64,000 nucleotides of DNA. Origin: an uncultured Aquimarina sp. Lineage in GTDB: Bacteria; Bacteroidota; Bacteroidia; Flavobacteriales; Flavobacteriaceae. The notes under the pieces were generated by a model, which had not been told where the DNA came from, did not search any database, and worked only from the letters and a program-made list of their open reading frames with translations. Where the stretch lies: positions 1 through 64,000 of the forward strand of contig CANLYR010000004.1 of NCBI GenBank assembly GCA_947495425.1, written 5' to 3'. Below, piece by piece: positions 45,019 through 54,269 of the stretch; position 1 is the first letter of the stretch; every line of letters begins with the position of its first letter. Made by a program: the position numbers and the translations under genes.

Positions 45019-46275
45019 ATGTCTAAGTTACTTAAAACAACACTAATTATCTGTGCCTTTGTTTCATTCGGTTTCGTGAGTTATTACCCCATCGATGGAT
45101 ATGAACAAACAGGAATTGCTAGATTATACAGACTGCATAAAATGCAGCTAGATAGTATCAAAAACAAAAGAATTCCTGTTGGTGCGTATAAAAAACTAGC
45201 AGATATAAAATTAAACTTAAAAGATAAAAAGCAAGATAGTCTGGAATCGATATTAACCGAGGATCCAGAATTTGCAAAAAAAATGAACAGGCTTTTCCCC
45301 GGAAGAGGATATTCTGCTACGATATTAGATATGACCAATCCAGATAGTCTGCGATATGCAGCATTTAGAGAAAAAGTAGGATATCAACCGGGCAGTGTAG
45401 GCAAAATTGCGGTGTTAAACGCATTATTTGTACAATTACAGAAACTTTGCCCTGATTCTTGGGAAGCTAGGACTGCATTACTACGTAATAAAAGAGTGAA
45501 AGCTCGATACTGGGGAACAGGAGATCACCACACCATTCCAATTTATGATATTGACAACGATAAATTGGTTAAAAGACGTGTAAGAGCAAGTGATGAATTT
45601 TCTTTATATGAATGGGCTGATCATATGGTATCTGTAAGCAATAATGGTGCTGCAAGTGTAGTGTGGAGAGAAGCAATTCTAATGGCAGCATTTAAAGAGA
45701 AGTATGAAAAATTAACCGAAGACGAGGCAGAACTTTATTTTAAAGAGACACCTAGGGATTCTCTTACAGATTTTGCTATAAACCTGGTCAATGAGCCACT
45801 ACGGGATTTGGGGATCACAAAAGATGAATGGAGACTAGGCAAATTATTTACAGGAGCGGCAGGAAGATATGTAGGTAGAAAAGGCGGAAGCATAGGAACC
45901 CCGGTAGGGCTAATGAAATATCTGGTCAGTCTAGAACAAGGCAATGTTGTTGATGAGCGATCCAGTCTAGAGATTAAAAGAATGTTATATCTAACTGATA
46001 GACGTATACGATATGCAAAATCTTCTAGATTAGACAGTGCTGCAGTATATTTCAAATCAGGAAGTTTTTACAAATGTGATCGAAAAAAAGATCCAAACTG
46101 TTCCAGCTATGCCGGTAATGTATTTAACTATATGAATTCTGTGATTGTTGTAGAACAACCAAACAAAACCAAATACATCGTGTGTTTAATGACCAATGTT
46201 CTTAATAAAAACTCGGCAGGAGCACACATGTACCTGGCATCAAAAATAGATAAGGCTATTCAATCCAAGGATTGA
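45019..46275 (+). CDS. Periplasmic class A beta-lactamase-fold serine hydrolase (A)
   Basis: 418 residues with an N-terminal hydrophobic segment (signal peptide or anchor, about 4-22). The serine hydrolase signature is present: nucleophile Ser126 in SVGK (SxxK, Lys129), SxN-like Ser207-Asn208-Asn209, and KSG at 346-348. It is longer than a beta-lactamase and probably acts on a cell-wall or other amide/ester bond. It lies 3 bases downstream of the exported dikinase, in the same operon, and its 3' end overlaps that of the convergent transporter gene by 16 bases. Confidence 0.85.
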   Translation: MSKLLKTTLIICAFVSFGFVSYYPIDGYEQTGIARLYRLHKMQLDSIKNKRIPVGAYKKLADIKLNLKDKKQDSLESILTEDPEFAKKMNRLFPGRGYSATILDMTNPDSLRYAAFREKVGYQPGSVGKIAVLNALFVQLQKLCPDSWEARTALLRNKRVKARYWGTGDHHTIPIYDIDNDKLVKRRVRASDEFSLYEWADHMVSVSNNGAASVVWREAILMAAFKEKYEKLTEDEAELYFKETPRDSLTDFAINLVNEPLRDLGITKDEWRLGKLFTGAAGRYVGRKGGSIGTPVGLMKYLVSLEQGNVVDERSSLEIKRMLYLTDRRIRYAKSSRLDSAAVYFKSGSFYKCDRKKDPNCSSYAGNVFNYMNSVIVVEQPNKTKYIVCLMTNVLNKNSAGAHMYLASKIDKAIQSKD

Positions 46276-49097
46276 ACCATTTTTTCAACCTTGATAGCTT
46301 CTAATGCATGAGTTGCGAATAGGCGTACTTCAATACTCTTATGTTTTAGCAAAGTACGTATGGCTTTGAGATTTGTTGTATCTTGAGTGAATCGCATCAA
46401 ATATAAAACAGCAAGCTTGGTTTGCTCACCTCTGGTCTTGAGTAAATTCGTAAGACATTTTTGTTCGATCTGACTATCATCCTGTGTATAAAAAGTATCC
46501 GGTACAAGTTGATTTTCCATAAGAGGCACGATAGTATTCTTTAATTTTGGATCTAATAAGTTGTCTAAAAACTCAATTGTATTTGCTCTGATCTCTTGTT
46601 TTTCACTAGTCCAACCTGTATATGACATTTCTATGTCTGAGTTCCCGTATTTAAGCCCCAACAGTTTAAATATACATTGGAAACTTTTTTCCTTTTGTAA
46701 TTTTAGAATTTCAAGTAAGTTTTCACGAGCTACCTGTAGTTCTAATGATAGATCAGGATCCTCCTCTGCGTGGGTAAGTTGGTCTATGATACTTTTTTTT
46801 ATGCTATGAATTGCTTGAACTGTTTGCTTATTAAATTTTGTCTCTTTTAAAATAAAGGTTCTTATCTTTTTTTGACTAAAAATTAAATTCTGATTCTTTC
46901 TCTGAAGCTTATTCAAAGCTCTGGAGGCCTCAAAACGTGTAGACACTTCTTTACTCAGTAGTAATCGAAACAGCACTGAAACAGAATCTTGCGTTCCAAA
47001 AGATTCTACAACTCTGGGAATATACCTTTGGACTGATGGTTCTAAGGTCTCACTTTTGTCTAATTTCAGTATAGTTCGATTAATTTCTGTTCCATAATTT
47101 TTTAATGCTTTTATTGCTTTTTTTCTAAAAAGCTTTTTGGATAAAAATGATAATAATCGGTCTATAAAAATTTCATCACATGTGATACCGGCAGCCTGTA
47201 TAGCATGGCGAACAATATAGGGATCAGCATGGTCAAAGTAGGTAGTGATGAAGGTATAATACTTAAAAATACCTGAATAGCCAACCGTGACTAGCATCTC
47301 AGCAATTTCCTGAACCCTATGCTCATTGACAGGCATAATTAATTCTTGTATTTTTTCCTCTATTCTAGATTCTAGCTCATAATCAGCTGCTAGTTTTGGA
47401 TTGCGTTGTGATTCTTTTGCAAGACACAACAATGCTGCATTAGCAATGTAATCATCCTGGTGATCCAGATAAGATTTGAAAACTTCATCGGTTTCTATGC
47501 TGCTGTGCTCCATCAAATACTCCATAGCAGCATAGACGGTTTCATCATCCTTTATATAAATTAGTTTTTTAATTTTGGCTACTGCCGTTCCTTCAGCAAA
47601 AGAATAGAGTTGTTGTATCGCTAATCTTTTAATTTGATTAGCCTCATGATCAAGTAGATTGATTATATTATGTTTAAATGTTATGGCCTGGGATTTCGTA
47701 ATTCCGTTCAATACATTACTAATATCTTGTTCTGATCCGTTGGTTAAGATCTCAGAAACGACATTCAGAGAATTCTTAGTATCTATAGCGTCGTCTTCAT
47801 TTTTATCTAATGAATTTTGGATGCTCATTCTGAATGATCTAAAATATTCTCCACGTAATCGATATATGAGTAATATCCAAATAAAAAGGAAAAAAAGAGT
47901 GATCACAGTAACATATAAAGTGGTAAGCTCTAATTTTTTAATAACAAAAATTAATAGTAATCCTGCGATTCCTGTAGCGATGCTATCTACGACCACATCA
48001 ATATAAGATTTTGCCTGTTTTTTTATTCGATGCGGAATTGGCATGATCGCTAATTCTATCGAAGCTTTATTTATAGATTGTTTGAAACTACCGTCAATAC
48101 CTTTGATCAAAACCATGACCCAAAGTTCTGGTGCTATTAAAAATATCAAACTCGCCAAAACAATCCCTATTGGTAATAGAAGTAAGGAAGAAGATACTCC
48201 TAAATAGCTGAGTATCCTGTTGGTGAAGAACAATTGTATACTTAGTGCTACGATGCTAAAAGTAGAGAACCAAAATCCAAAGAATGAAGCTAGCTTATCT
48301 GCATCTAAAATCGCTTTATTGGCAAAATCACTGAATTGAAAATCAACTAATTTGGCTATAAGAACACTAACTCCCGTGATTAATGCCAAGTACATCAAAT
48401 GTTTAGATTTTATGATTAAATGCAGCGATGAGCTATAACTACTTATATCATTTTTTTGTCGCTGTTTTTTTAAATAATTATTTAACTTCTTTACTCTGAG
48501 TCTCCAGATGTATTGTAGTAGTGGTATGCAGCTAACGATAAGAATTCCTGCCAAGATGATTACATAATTGTTTCCAAGATGCGTTGCTATAATAGAAGTT
48601 AAATATCCTCCAAATATACCGCCTGCGATAGCTCCTGCTCCTATAAAACCAAAAATTCGCTTTGCTTCTCTTGCATTATAAATCATATTGGCTATAATCC
48701 AAAACTGAGATGTGGTTAATACTGCAAATAAGGATACACTCACATAATAAAAATATAAAAGCGGTGTAGAGAAGATAACTTCAGAATTTAATAAAAAACC
48801 TAAAACTAAAAAGCAGCCTCCAAAAAACAAAAAGGTAAGTATTGTAATCTTTTTTATAGAAAAACGATGAACAACTTTATTGTAGAAATAAGAACTCAGT
48901 ACAGCAATAAGAGCAACCAAGATATAACCATTGGGTAATTGGTTAGCACCAAGTTTGGATAAAAAAATAGCATTCACTGTTGGTTTTATCAACAATAATG
49001 CTGTGATCACTAAAAAGATGTATAATTGCATCAAAAAAGAGATGTATATTTCACCATCTCTTATATTAAAAACTTTTTTAAATACTCCTCGTAGCAT
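46260..49097 (-). CDS. ATP/ADP-translocase-like (NTT family) transporter with C-terminal HEAT repeats
   Basis: 945 residues. The first ~420 residues form about 12 membrane helices of the NTT/AAA nucleotide-transport family, with the conserved EAKRIFGFIGAGAIAGGIFGG stretch near 138-160 and a Lys in helix 1 (LLIKPTVNA). Residues 430-940 are helical HEAT repeats, a scaffold absent from plastid translocases. Transport direction and substrate are unknown; a non-nucleotide role is possible. The gene is 12 bases downstream of a second serine hydrolase in one operon, and faces the exported dikinase-hydrolase operon. Confidence 0.82.
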   Translation of the reverse strand: MLRGVFKKVFNIRDGEIYISFLMQLYIFLVITALLLIKPTVNAIFLSKLGANQLPNGYILVALIAVLSSYFYNKVVHRFSIKKITILTFLFFGGCFLVLGFLLNSEVIFSTPLLYFYYVSVSLFAVLTTSQFWIIANMIYNAREAKRIFGFIGAGAIAGGIFGGYLTSIIATHLGNNYVIILAGILIVSCIPLLQYIWRLRVKKLNNYLKKQRQKNDISSYSSSLHLIIKSKHLMYLALITGVSVLIAKLVDFQFSDFANKAILDADKLASFFGFWFSTFSIVALSIQLFFTNRILSYLGVSSSLLLLPIGIVLASLIFLIAPELWVMVLIKGIDGSFKQSINKASIELAIMPIPHRIKKQAKSYIDVVVDSIATGIAGLLLIFVIKKLELTTLYVTVITLFFLFIWILLIYRLRGEYFRSFRMSIQNSLDKNEDDAIDTKNSLNVVSEILTNGSEQDISNVLNGITKSQAITFKHNIINLLDHEANQIKRLAIQQLYSFAEGTAVAKIKKLIYIKDDETVYAAMEYLMEHSSIETDEVFKSYLDHQDDYIANAALLCLAKESQRNPKLAADYELESRIEEKIQELIMPVNEHRVQEIAEMLVTVGYSGIFKYYTFITTYFDHADPYIVRHAIQAAGITCDEIFIDRLLSFLSKKLFRKKAIKALKNYGTEINRTILKLDKSETLEPSVQRYIPRVVESFGTQDSVSVLFRLLLSKEVSTRFEASRALNKLQRKNQNLIFSQKKIRTFILKETKFNKQTVQAIHSIKKSIIDQLTHAEEDPDLSLELQVARENLLEILKLQKEKSFQCIFKLLGLKYGNSDIEMSYTGWTSEKQEIRANTIEFLDNLLDPKLKNTIVPLMENQLVPDTFYTQDDSQIEQKCLTNLLKTRGEQTKLAVLYLMRFTQDTTNLKAIRTLLKHKSIEVRLFATHALEAIKVEKMVQSLD

Positions 49098-49109
49098 TAA
49101 GCTAAGTTA

Positions 49110-50027
49110 TCATTTGGATATTACAGTGCGTGACTTTTTCAAAACTTTTTCTAATGGAATCACTAAATCTCTAATGATTTGTTCTCCGTAAGAGTCCTCA
49201 ATCAATGCTACGATGATGTACTTACGCTTTGGTCCCCAGACCAGTACTGAATCTGAATGATAATTTTTCCATGATCCAGATTTTCTATATAAATCTGCAT
49301 TGGGAGCTATTTTATCTAACGTATTCACAAATTTATGATGTAGTGCCGGGTTTTTCATGATTTCTAACATTTGTCTGGAACGTTCTGTACTCACCAAATT
49401 ACCCATAACTAGTTGATAGTAAAAGCTACACACTTGTCGTGTCGTAGCAGCATGACTCAATCCTTTTAAAGGCTCAGGATATCTTTTACCCCCCGAAGCG
49501 TATCGTTTTCCGACCCATAATCCCCCTCCTACTTCTTCATCATATAATTTATTTTTTGGACCGCGTAATACACGTTCTATTTTTTCGTATCCCAAACGAT
49601 CAATCATTCTGGTAGAGGCCTGATTATTTGATTTGCTAATCATGAGTCGCAAATCTTTTTGCACCTCTTCAGAATCCTTTAATTCTTTATTCTCGATCGC
49701 ATCCATTGCAGTTAATAGAATGGCTATTTTAGGCAAACTTGCGGCATACATCATGAAATCATCATTAAGACCTGCATACTTAACATCTTCTACTTCGCTA
49801 AGATCTACAATCCCAATAGACATTTTTTCCTTGATAACTAGCGAATTCCATTTTGGGTTGCTACATATCTCAGCTTCCAAAATATGTTGTAATTGCTGGC
49901 TGTACAATTCTTTAATAGGCTTGATCTCTTCACTTACCTCGATAGGAATTTTTTCTTGTGAAGTCCCACTCCATGTAAAAAATATAAAAAATACTAAAGA
50001 TATTATATTGTGCTTTGTTGTATGCAT
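49110..50027 (-). CDS. Periplasmic class A beta-lactamase-fold serine hydrolase (B)
   Basis: 305 residues with a signal peptide (about 1-23, cut after GTSQ). Motifs: Ser97-x-x-Lys100 (AASLPKIAIL), Ser133-Asn134-Asn135 (SKSNNQAS), Lys249-Ser250-Gly251 (YRKSGSWKNYHSD). The classical Glu166 position of beta-lactamases is not obvious, so it may be a cell-wall-type hydrolase rather than a resistance enzyme. It heads the operon with the HEAT-fused transporter, 12 bases downstream. It is about 110 residues shorter than hydrolase A and shares only the catalytic core with it. Confidence 0.87.
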   Translation of the reverse strand: MHTTKHNIISLVFFIFFTWSGTSQEKIPIEVSEEIKPIKELYSQQLQHILEAEICSNPKWNSLVIKEKMSIGIVDLSEVEDVKYAGLNDDFMMYAASLPKIAILLTAMDAIENKELKDSEEVQKDLRLMISKSNNQASTRMIDRLGYEKIERVLRGPKNKLYDEEVGGGLWVGKRYASGGKRYPEPLKGLSHAATTRQVCSFYYQLVMGNLVSTERSRQMLEIMKNPALHHKFVNTLDKIAPNADLYRKSGSWKNYHSDSVLVWGPKRKYIIVALIEDSYGEQIIRDLVIPLEKVLKKSRTVISK

Positions 50028-50337
50028 GTGTTTTAACTGTTTATTACTACATACAAACTACAGAATAGATTGAAACTCGCAAATAGTAAATCCTAAAATT
50101 TTATTAATGTTCCCTAATTTTCATTTTAATATAGCTGCTTTAAAGGGTCACATGACTCTACAGCGTAAACAATGACGCAACATGAAGCATGTTATTTTAT
50201 AGTAGTAATGAAGACCATAATTGAATGTACTATTATGTGAACGTTCACAATGATAAAGTTTCAAATATATCGATCAAAACAAACCTTAGTACATTCAACA
50301 CCTGGAATACCAAATACATTTAAAGCATTGGAATGGT
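50028..50337. other. Intergenic region upstream of serine hydrolase B
   Basis: About 310 bases with no gene. A short dyad (AACATG-AAG-CATGTT, 50179-50193) is present. The promoter of the transporter operon (minus) should lie here. Confidence 0.5.
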
Positions 50338-50835
50338 TTACTGATAACTATTCCTTAATTGCACTACTTTGGTTTGATATCGACTTCTATTTCTTATTTT
50401 TAGTTCTTCGATGATGTGCCCTGCTTCTATACCTTGAAAAATTAAAAACGTCATTAATCTGGTGATCACTTCCAAAATATCAACAGGTACGGATGTATCT
50501 CTAATGATCATAGCACACGCTTCAATGATATCTTCATCATATGCTAGACATTTTCTCATGATCGGTATGTATTGTGAATTCTCGAGCACTCTTTTCAAAT
50601 CAAGATCATTGCGATTTTGAATTCCTTTATCAATAAATACCATGTTTGGTTCGATCATGTTGACAGTAAAAATTTCAACCAATTCATTTGCATACTTATT
50701 ACGTGCTATACTTTGATAATTCAAAAACCTTTTGAGTTCTACAACTTGTACTACCGCTGCAGCTTCATAATGTCTTTTTTCAGACTCAAAGATCATTTTT
50801 AATAGCGCTTGTAATTTCTGATAACTTTGTTCCAT
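50338..50835 (-). CDS. Helical-bundle protein, possibly PA2169-like
   Basis: 165 residues, entirely helical, with charged amphipathic repeats (QKLQALLKMIFESEKRHYEAAAVV near 6-29 and LKRVLENSQYIPIMRKCLAYDED) and no signal peptide. It is weakly similar in length and pattern to the PA2169-type four-helix bundle at 51682 but is not a clear copy. Relatives have ferritin-like folds. Family membership is uncertain. It lies alone between the hydrolase operon and a small Pmp3-like gene in the same direction. Confidence 0.6.
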   Translation of the reverse strand: MEQSYQKLQALLKMIFESEKRHYEAAAVVQVVELKRFLNYQSIARNKYANELVEIFTVNMIEPNMVFIDKGIQNRNDLDLKRVLENSQYIPIMRKCLAYDEDIIEACAMIIRDTSVPVDILEVITRLMTFLIFQGIEAGHIIEELKIRNRSRYQTKVVQLRNSYQ

Positions 50836-50843
50836 AGAAAGTA

Positions 50844-50996
50844 TTACTTATTTACAATAAATGCATGTATTACACCAGGTAACCAGCCGATTAGCGTAAG
50901 TAATAGACTAATTAAAAATGTAGTTCCTAATCCATGTTTTAGAAAAACAGCTAATGGAGGTAAAATAATATTGAGGATAATTGTAAGTAAAGACAT
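50844..50996 (-). CDS. Pmp3/YqaE-family small membrane protein
   Basis: 50 residues. Two membrane helices with the family signature LNIILPPLAVFLKHGLGTTFLI near 8-29 and LLTLIGWLPGVIHAFIV at 32-48. Pmp3 proteins are induced by salt, cold or membrane depolarisation in yeast, plants and bacteria. The start is ATG at 50996. It lies 8 bases upstream of the helical-bundle gene on the same strand. Confidence 0.88.
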   Translation of the reverse strand: MSLLTIILNIILPPLAVFLKHGLGTTFLISLLLTLIGWLPGVIHAFIVNK

Positions 50997-51099
50997 AATA
51001 TTTTTTGTTTAGTTCATAATCAGATATTTGATTGTGCAAAAGATTGAAATCAATACAACCATTTGTCATTCATGATGTAATATATAAAGTAAGATGATA

Positions 51100-51309
51100 T
51101 CATTTATGATCAACTTCGCTCTCGCTCTTGAGCACATAATCCCCATCATCTTGTTTGATGTATAAGGCTTTATTTCCTTCTTCACCATTACGGGTCACTT
51201 CTGTCCCTTTTATAGTTTTAGTTACTTTTTTGGTATAGGTTTCTTCTACTTTACCTTCAGCAGTACCTTCGCCCCAATTCCATTTTACTTTAGTTCCTTT
51301 TCGTATCAT
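51100..51309 (-). CDS. DUF2945/HVA1-type TUDOR-like small protein
   Basis: 69 residues. It starts MIRKGTKVKWNWGEGTAEGKVEE and contains VTRNGEEGNKALYIKQDDGDYVLKSESEV, the pattern of the DUF2945/hypervirulence-associated TUDOR-domain family. The fold is a small beta barrel. The role is unknown; related proteins in fungi and bacteria are linked to stress. It is monocistronic and lies among other small stress genes. Confidence 0.8.
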   Translation of the reverse strand: MIRKGTKVKWNWGEGTAEGKVEETYTKKVTKTIKGTEVTRNGEEGNKALYIKQDDGDYVLKSESEVDHK

Positions 51310-51475
51310 GATTTTTTATTTGCAATTTCAATAATACTGTGTATACATATTAATCCAATCAAAGCTTTTATTAACCCAAATCCTTAATACACTGATAGTT
51401 TTGCTAATAAAAAGTTAAATTTTAAAAGAGTCAATTTTTGAATTATCTGAGCAAATAAAAGCTTGATACCCCGGC

Positions 51476-51483
51476 TATCTTTG
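51476..51483 (+). promoter_or_regulatory. Candidate flavobacterial -7 box
   Basis: TATCTTTG matches TAnnTTTG exactly and lies 25 bases before the ATG of a 32-codon ORF, a plausible distance for a leader. I cannot identify a -33 TTTG at proper spacing. Confidence 0.35.
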
Positions 51484-51507
51484 ACTAAGAAACTTATACA
51501 AAAAAGA

Positions 51508-51606
51508 ATGATACTTGAATATTTATTATTAACGGTAAGTGGATTTGCCTCTGGAGTTATCGCTGTAGTTGCAAGGGGTATAATTCGACAAAAGGGCAGA
51601 AAGTAA
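51508..51606 (+). CDS. Possible 32-residue membrane peptide
   Basis: ATG at 51508, 32 residues ending TAA. The sequence is one hydrophobic helix (MILEYLLLTVSGFASGVIAVVARG) followed by a basic tail (IIRQKGRK). A candidate -7 box lies upstream. Likely to be a real small membrane peptide but without known relatives that I can name. It precedes the four-helix bundle gene. Confidence 0.45.
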   Translation: MILEYLLLTVSGFASGVIAVVARGIIRQKGRK

Positions 51607-51681
51607 ATACTGCCAAATACTTATAAGATGTTAATCGATAAGCATCTCAAAATAATTATCGTTCATTAAAAAAATATACTT

Positions 51682-52131
51682 ATGAAAACGTATTCTGAAG
51701 AAGTAGGAAACAAATTAAACGATTTGCTTGAAAAAACATATGATGCAGAAAAGGGTTTTAAGAAAGCAGCAGAAAATGTAGAACATACTGGACTAAAAAA
51801 TTATTTTAATCAAAAATCTCAAGAGCGCTATGATTTTGGTCATGAATTAAAGAATGAGATCAAGGCTTTCGGACAAGATGTTGATAAAGGAGGAAGTGTT
51901 ACGGGTTCTGCACACCGTGCATGGATGGATGTTAAAGCGCTTTTCTCGTCTGATAATGAAGAAACCATGCTAGAGGAAGCTATTCGAGGAGAAAAAGCAT
52001 CTATAGAAGAATACAGCGATGTACTATCAGACACTACATTACCATCGAGTACACAAACTATATTGACACAACAAAAAAATAAGATTGAGACAGGATTGTC
52101 TACTATAAAAAGACTTGAAGATTTGAATTAA
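51682..52131 (+). CDS. PA2169-family four-helix-bundle protein (DUF2383)
   Basis: 149 residues with the DUF2383/PA2169 pattern: N-terminal helix KLNDLLEKTYDAEKGFKKAAENV, then NQKSQERYDFGHELK, and C-terminal EEAIRGEKASIEEYSDVL. The fold is ferritin-like, and acidic residues could carry metal in some members. Members are often expressed under stress in Pseudomonas and Flavobacteria. A hairpin follows its stop. Confidence 0.85.
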   Translation: MKTYSEEVGNKLNDLLEKTYDAEKGFKKAAENVEHTGLKNYFNQKSQERYDFGHELKNEIKAFGQDVDKGGSVTGSAHRAWMDVKALFSSDNEETMLEEAIRGEKASIEEYSDVLSDTTLPSSTQTILTQQKNKIETGLSTIKRLEDLN

Positions 52132-52152
52132 GATATTAATTTATTTTCCGAG

Positions 52153-52233
52153 AAAAGGTCACTCAGAATGCAATCTAAACAACGCAAAGTCTAAAACGGG
52201 GGTTTACAAAAAGACTTTTCTGGGTGATCTTTT
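52153..52233. terminator. Possible long-loop terminator between convergent genes
   Basis: Arms 52153-52168 and 52218-52233 are complementary with two G-U pairs, ending in a T-run on the plus strand. The 49-base loop makes it weaker than other terminators here. It separates the PA2169 gene (plus) from the DUF748 gene (minus). Confidence 0.4.
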
Positions 52234-53306
52234 TATTTATTTTCTTCATTCGCTGCTTTTTGAGCATCTTCAAAATTTACAGAATCATCTGTCATTCCTT
52301 TAAAAGCCTGAATCCAGGCATTTTCAAAGATATTAAATATTAATGACCACGTATTACTTTGTACATCATTTAAATCTCCTTCTAAGGGCACTTTGGTAGC
52401 CAAGGTATCATTTTTATGATTTTTGAGTACAAATTTAAAAAAGCCAACAAACCCTTCCCATAAGGTTTCAAGAAAACCATCTTCTTTGCCTATCAGTTCA
52501 GAATCGACCAACATAGGTTTTATATACCCTTTTAGAAAACCATCTGCGATAGCCACCTCACTATAAATATTATACGTACCATTTTTGAAATCTATACCAG
52601 CATAGTGATTTGTAAAGTCATTAAGAGATCTAGCATTGGCATCTTCTAATGAAAATGACACATCCATATCAGGTATTTTTTTGACTAGATCTAGGTTTCC
52701 CTCTAGCGTTACGTTTCCTTGACCTATCGAGACTGCACTAGCATTGAGCGAAGAAGGTAATTTTTGTTCTGTACGAACCACGTTGCGTAAATTTTTTGCT
52801 TCTAACTCAATTTGATCAAAATGTAAATCAATATTAGGATCAGCAGAGAGTTCTACAAATGCAACTTTGCCATTATTAATCTGCAATCTATTAATATCAA
52901 TAGGTACCAGATCTGTTAATGCGGCAGTCCAATCATCAATCTCCGGATTTTTTGAACTCTTTTCATGATCTTCAAAAATATAGGTTAACTTTGGTCTGTA
53001 CATTACAATCTCACTTACTATTTTTCCTTTAAAAAGTGATGACCATTCTATAGAAATATCAGTTTTCTCAAAATCCAAAAACGGAACCTGAGAACCAGCA
53101 TCTACTTTATTGAGGTATAAATTATCGATAACATAAGCCCCTCTAAATAATGCTATATCGATATCATCAACTTGACCATAATACCCTGGAATGTTTGCCA
53201 AAACATTATTTACATATTTTTTTACATAAAATGGGAGTAGTATTCTGGCAACAATTAATACAATTATGATAACTGCCGGAATTATAAATCTTTTTTTTCT
53301 AAACAT
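52233..53306 (-). CDS. DUF748-type AsmA-like envelope protein
   Basis: 357 residues with an N-terminal membrane helix (KRFIIPAVIIIVLIVARILLPF), then a long beta-rich periplasmic region with repeats of the AsmA/DUF748 kind (DNLYLNKVDAGSQVPFLDFEKTDISIEWSSLFKGKIVSEIVMYRPKL). Such proteins are large inner-membrane scaffolds, proposed to act in lipid transport between membranes. Function here is inferred from family only. A terminator at 53367 separates it from the next upstream gene. Confidence 0.78.
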   Translation of the reverse strand: MFRKKRFIIPAVIIIVLIVARILLPFYVKKYVNNVLANIPGYYGQVDDIDIALFRGAYVIDNLYLNKVDAGSQVPFLDFEKTDISIEWSSLFKGKIVSEIVMYRPKLTYIFEDHEKSSKNPEIDDWTAALTDLVPIDINRLQINNGKVAFVELSADPNIDLHFDQIELEAKNLRNVVRTEQKLPSSLNASAVSIGQGNVTLEGNLDLVKKIPDMDVSFSLEDANARSLNDFTNHYAGIDFKNGTYNIYSEVAIADGFLKGYIKPMLVDSELIGKEDGFLETLWEGFVGFFKFVLKNHKNDTLATKVPLEGDLNDVQSNTWSLIFNIFENAWIQAFKGMTDDSVNFEDAQKAANEENK

Positions 53307-53366
53307 ATCCTTAAATTTTTATACGAATTCATAGCTGTACTAAATTATATAAATGTGCTAAAAACA

Positions 53367-53399
53367 AAAAAGAAGCTGTTTTTATAACAGCTTCTTTTT
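53367..53399 (-). terminator. Intrinsic terminator after DUF3332 gene
   Basis: 14-bp arms (53367-53380, 53386-53399) around a 5-base loop. Read on the minus strand the stem is followed by a T-rich stretch. It lies 22 bases past the stop of the 53421 gene. Confidence 0.85.
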
Positions 53400-53420
53400 C
53401 ACACTCATAATCAAACAACT

Positions 53421-54002
53421 CTAGTTATTTTCTGCAAGTAGGCAATCTTGATAAGAAGCTACTTTTCGATCTAATAACGCCAATCCTTCATTACGTGACG
53501 CATTTGGATCTATTTTTACTTTTCCGCCATCTGGAAGATGTACTACAAAAAACCCTTCCTCAAAAGAAGAAAGCTTAATTACTTCACCATCAGGCTTAAC
53601 AGCACTCCACGATTTCTCAGAAGGGCTATATACCAAGTCAACTTTTTCACCTTTTCTTTTACCATCTATAATATTGATCTGCAATCTGTTTTTGGTAGCT
53701 GTCATTTCAAAAGTACTTCCATCTCGCTCAACGATTTGAGTTTCAATATCCCCTTCATCCATCGCTATTGGATTAGAACCACCCCAAAATTCAATTAAAT
53801 TAAATATGATTGCGTCTCCCAAAAAGAATAAACCGTAAACCGGTATAATATTCAACCCCCAGAATACAAGATTATTCACGAATCTACTATCGGTTAAATC
53901 ATTATTCCAATCTTTTAATCCGTTGAATGCGCTAAAAGAACCTAGGCAACTTGAAAACAAAACTGAAGCCGATAAGGCAAGGCATATTGTTATTTTTTTC
54001 AT
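53421..54002 (-). CDS. DUF3332-family lipoprotein
   Basis: 193 residues with a lipobox (SVLFSSCLGS, Cys19). A hydrophobic stretch and aromatic motif (FNGLKDWNNDLTDSRFVNNLVFWGLNIIPVYGLFFLGDAIIFNLIEFWGG, about 26-75) suggest partial membrane association, followed by a soluble domain of strands. The family is DUF3332, common in marine Bacteroidota and without known function. It is a separate transcript, as a terminator follows. Confidence 0.8.
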   Translation of the reverse strand: MKKITICLALSASVLFSSCLGSFSAFNGLKDWNNDLTDSRFVNNLVFWGLNIIPVYGLFFLGDAIIFNLIEFWGGSNPIAMDEGDIETQIVERDGSTFEMTATKNRLQINIIDGKRKGEKVDLVYSPSEKSWSAVKPDGEVIKLSSFEEGFFVVHLPDGGKVKIDPNASRNEGLALLDRKVASYQDCLLAENN

Positions 54003-54269
54003 AATATAGAATTTAAAGTTATTACAAATTTAATATCCTCGTTATACTAGTTTAACTCATACAAGTTTTTCGATAACTCATTCAATAACCATCAATACTA
54101 TTTTCAATTTCTCTATACCCGAAAGTAAAAAGTTATATAGGCTATCGGAAGGATTGATGATAGTAGATGTGGCATCGAGCTTATACTTGAAATCTTTGAA
54201 AAAATGCTACCCTTCAAAGATCTGAAATCTAAACATATCCTCCCAGACCATTTCAAAACCGAAGTGAGA

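Noticed and set aside
45019..50027. Serine hydrolases as antibiotic-resistance beta-lactamases
   Set aside because: Glu166-type residues are not clear and the context is an envelope operon, so resistance is not supported.
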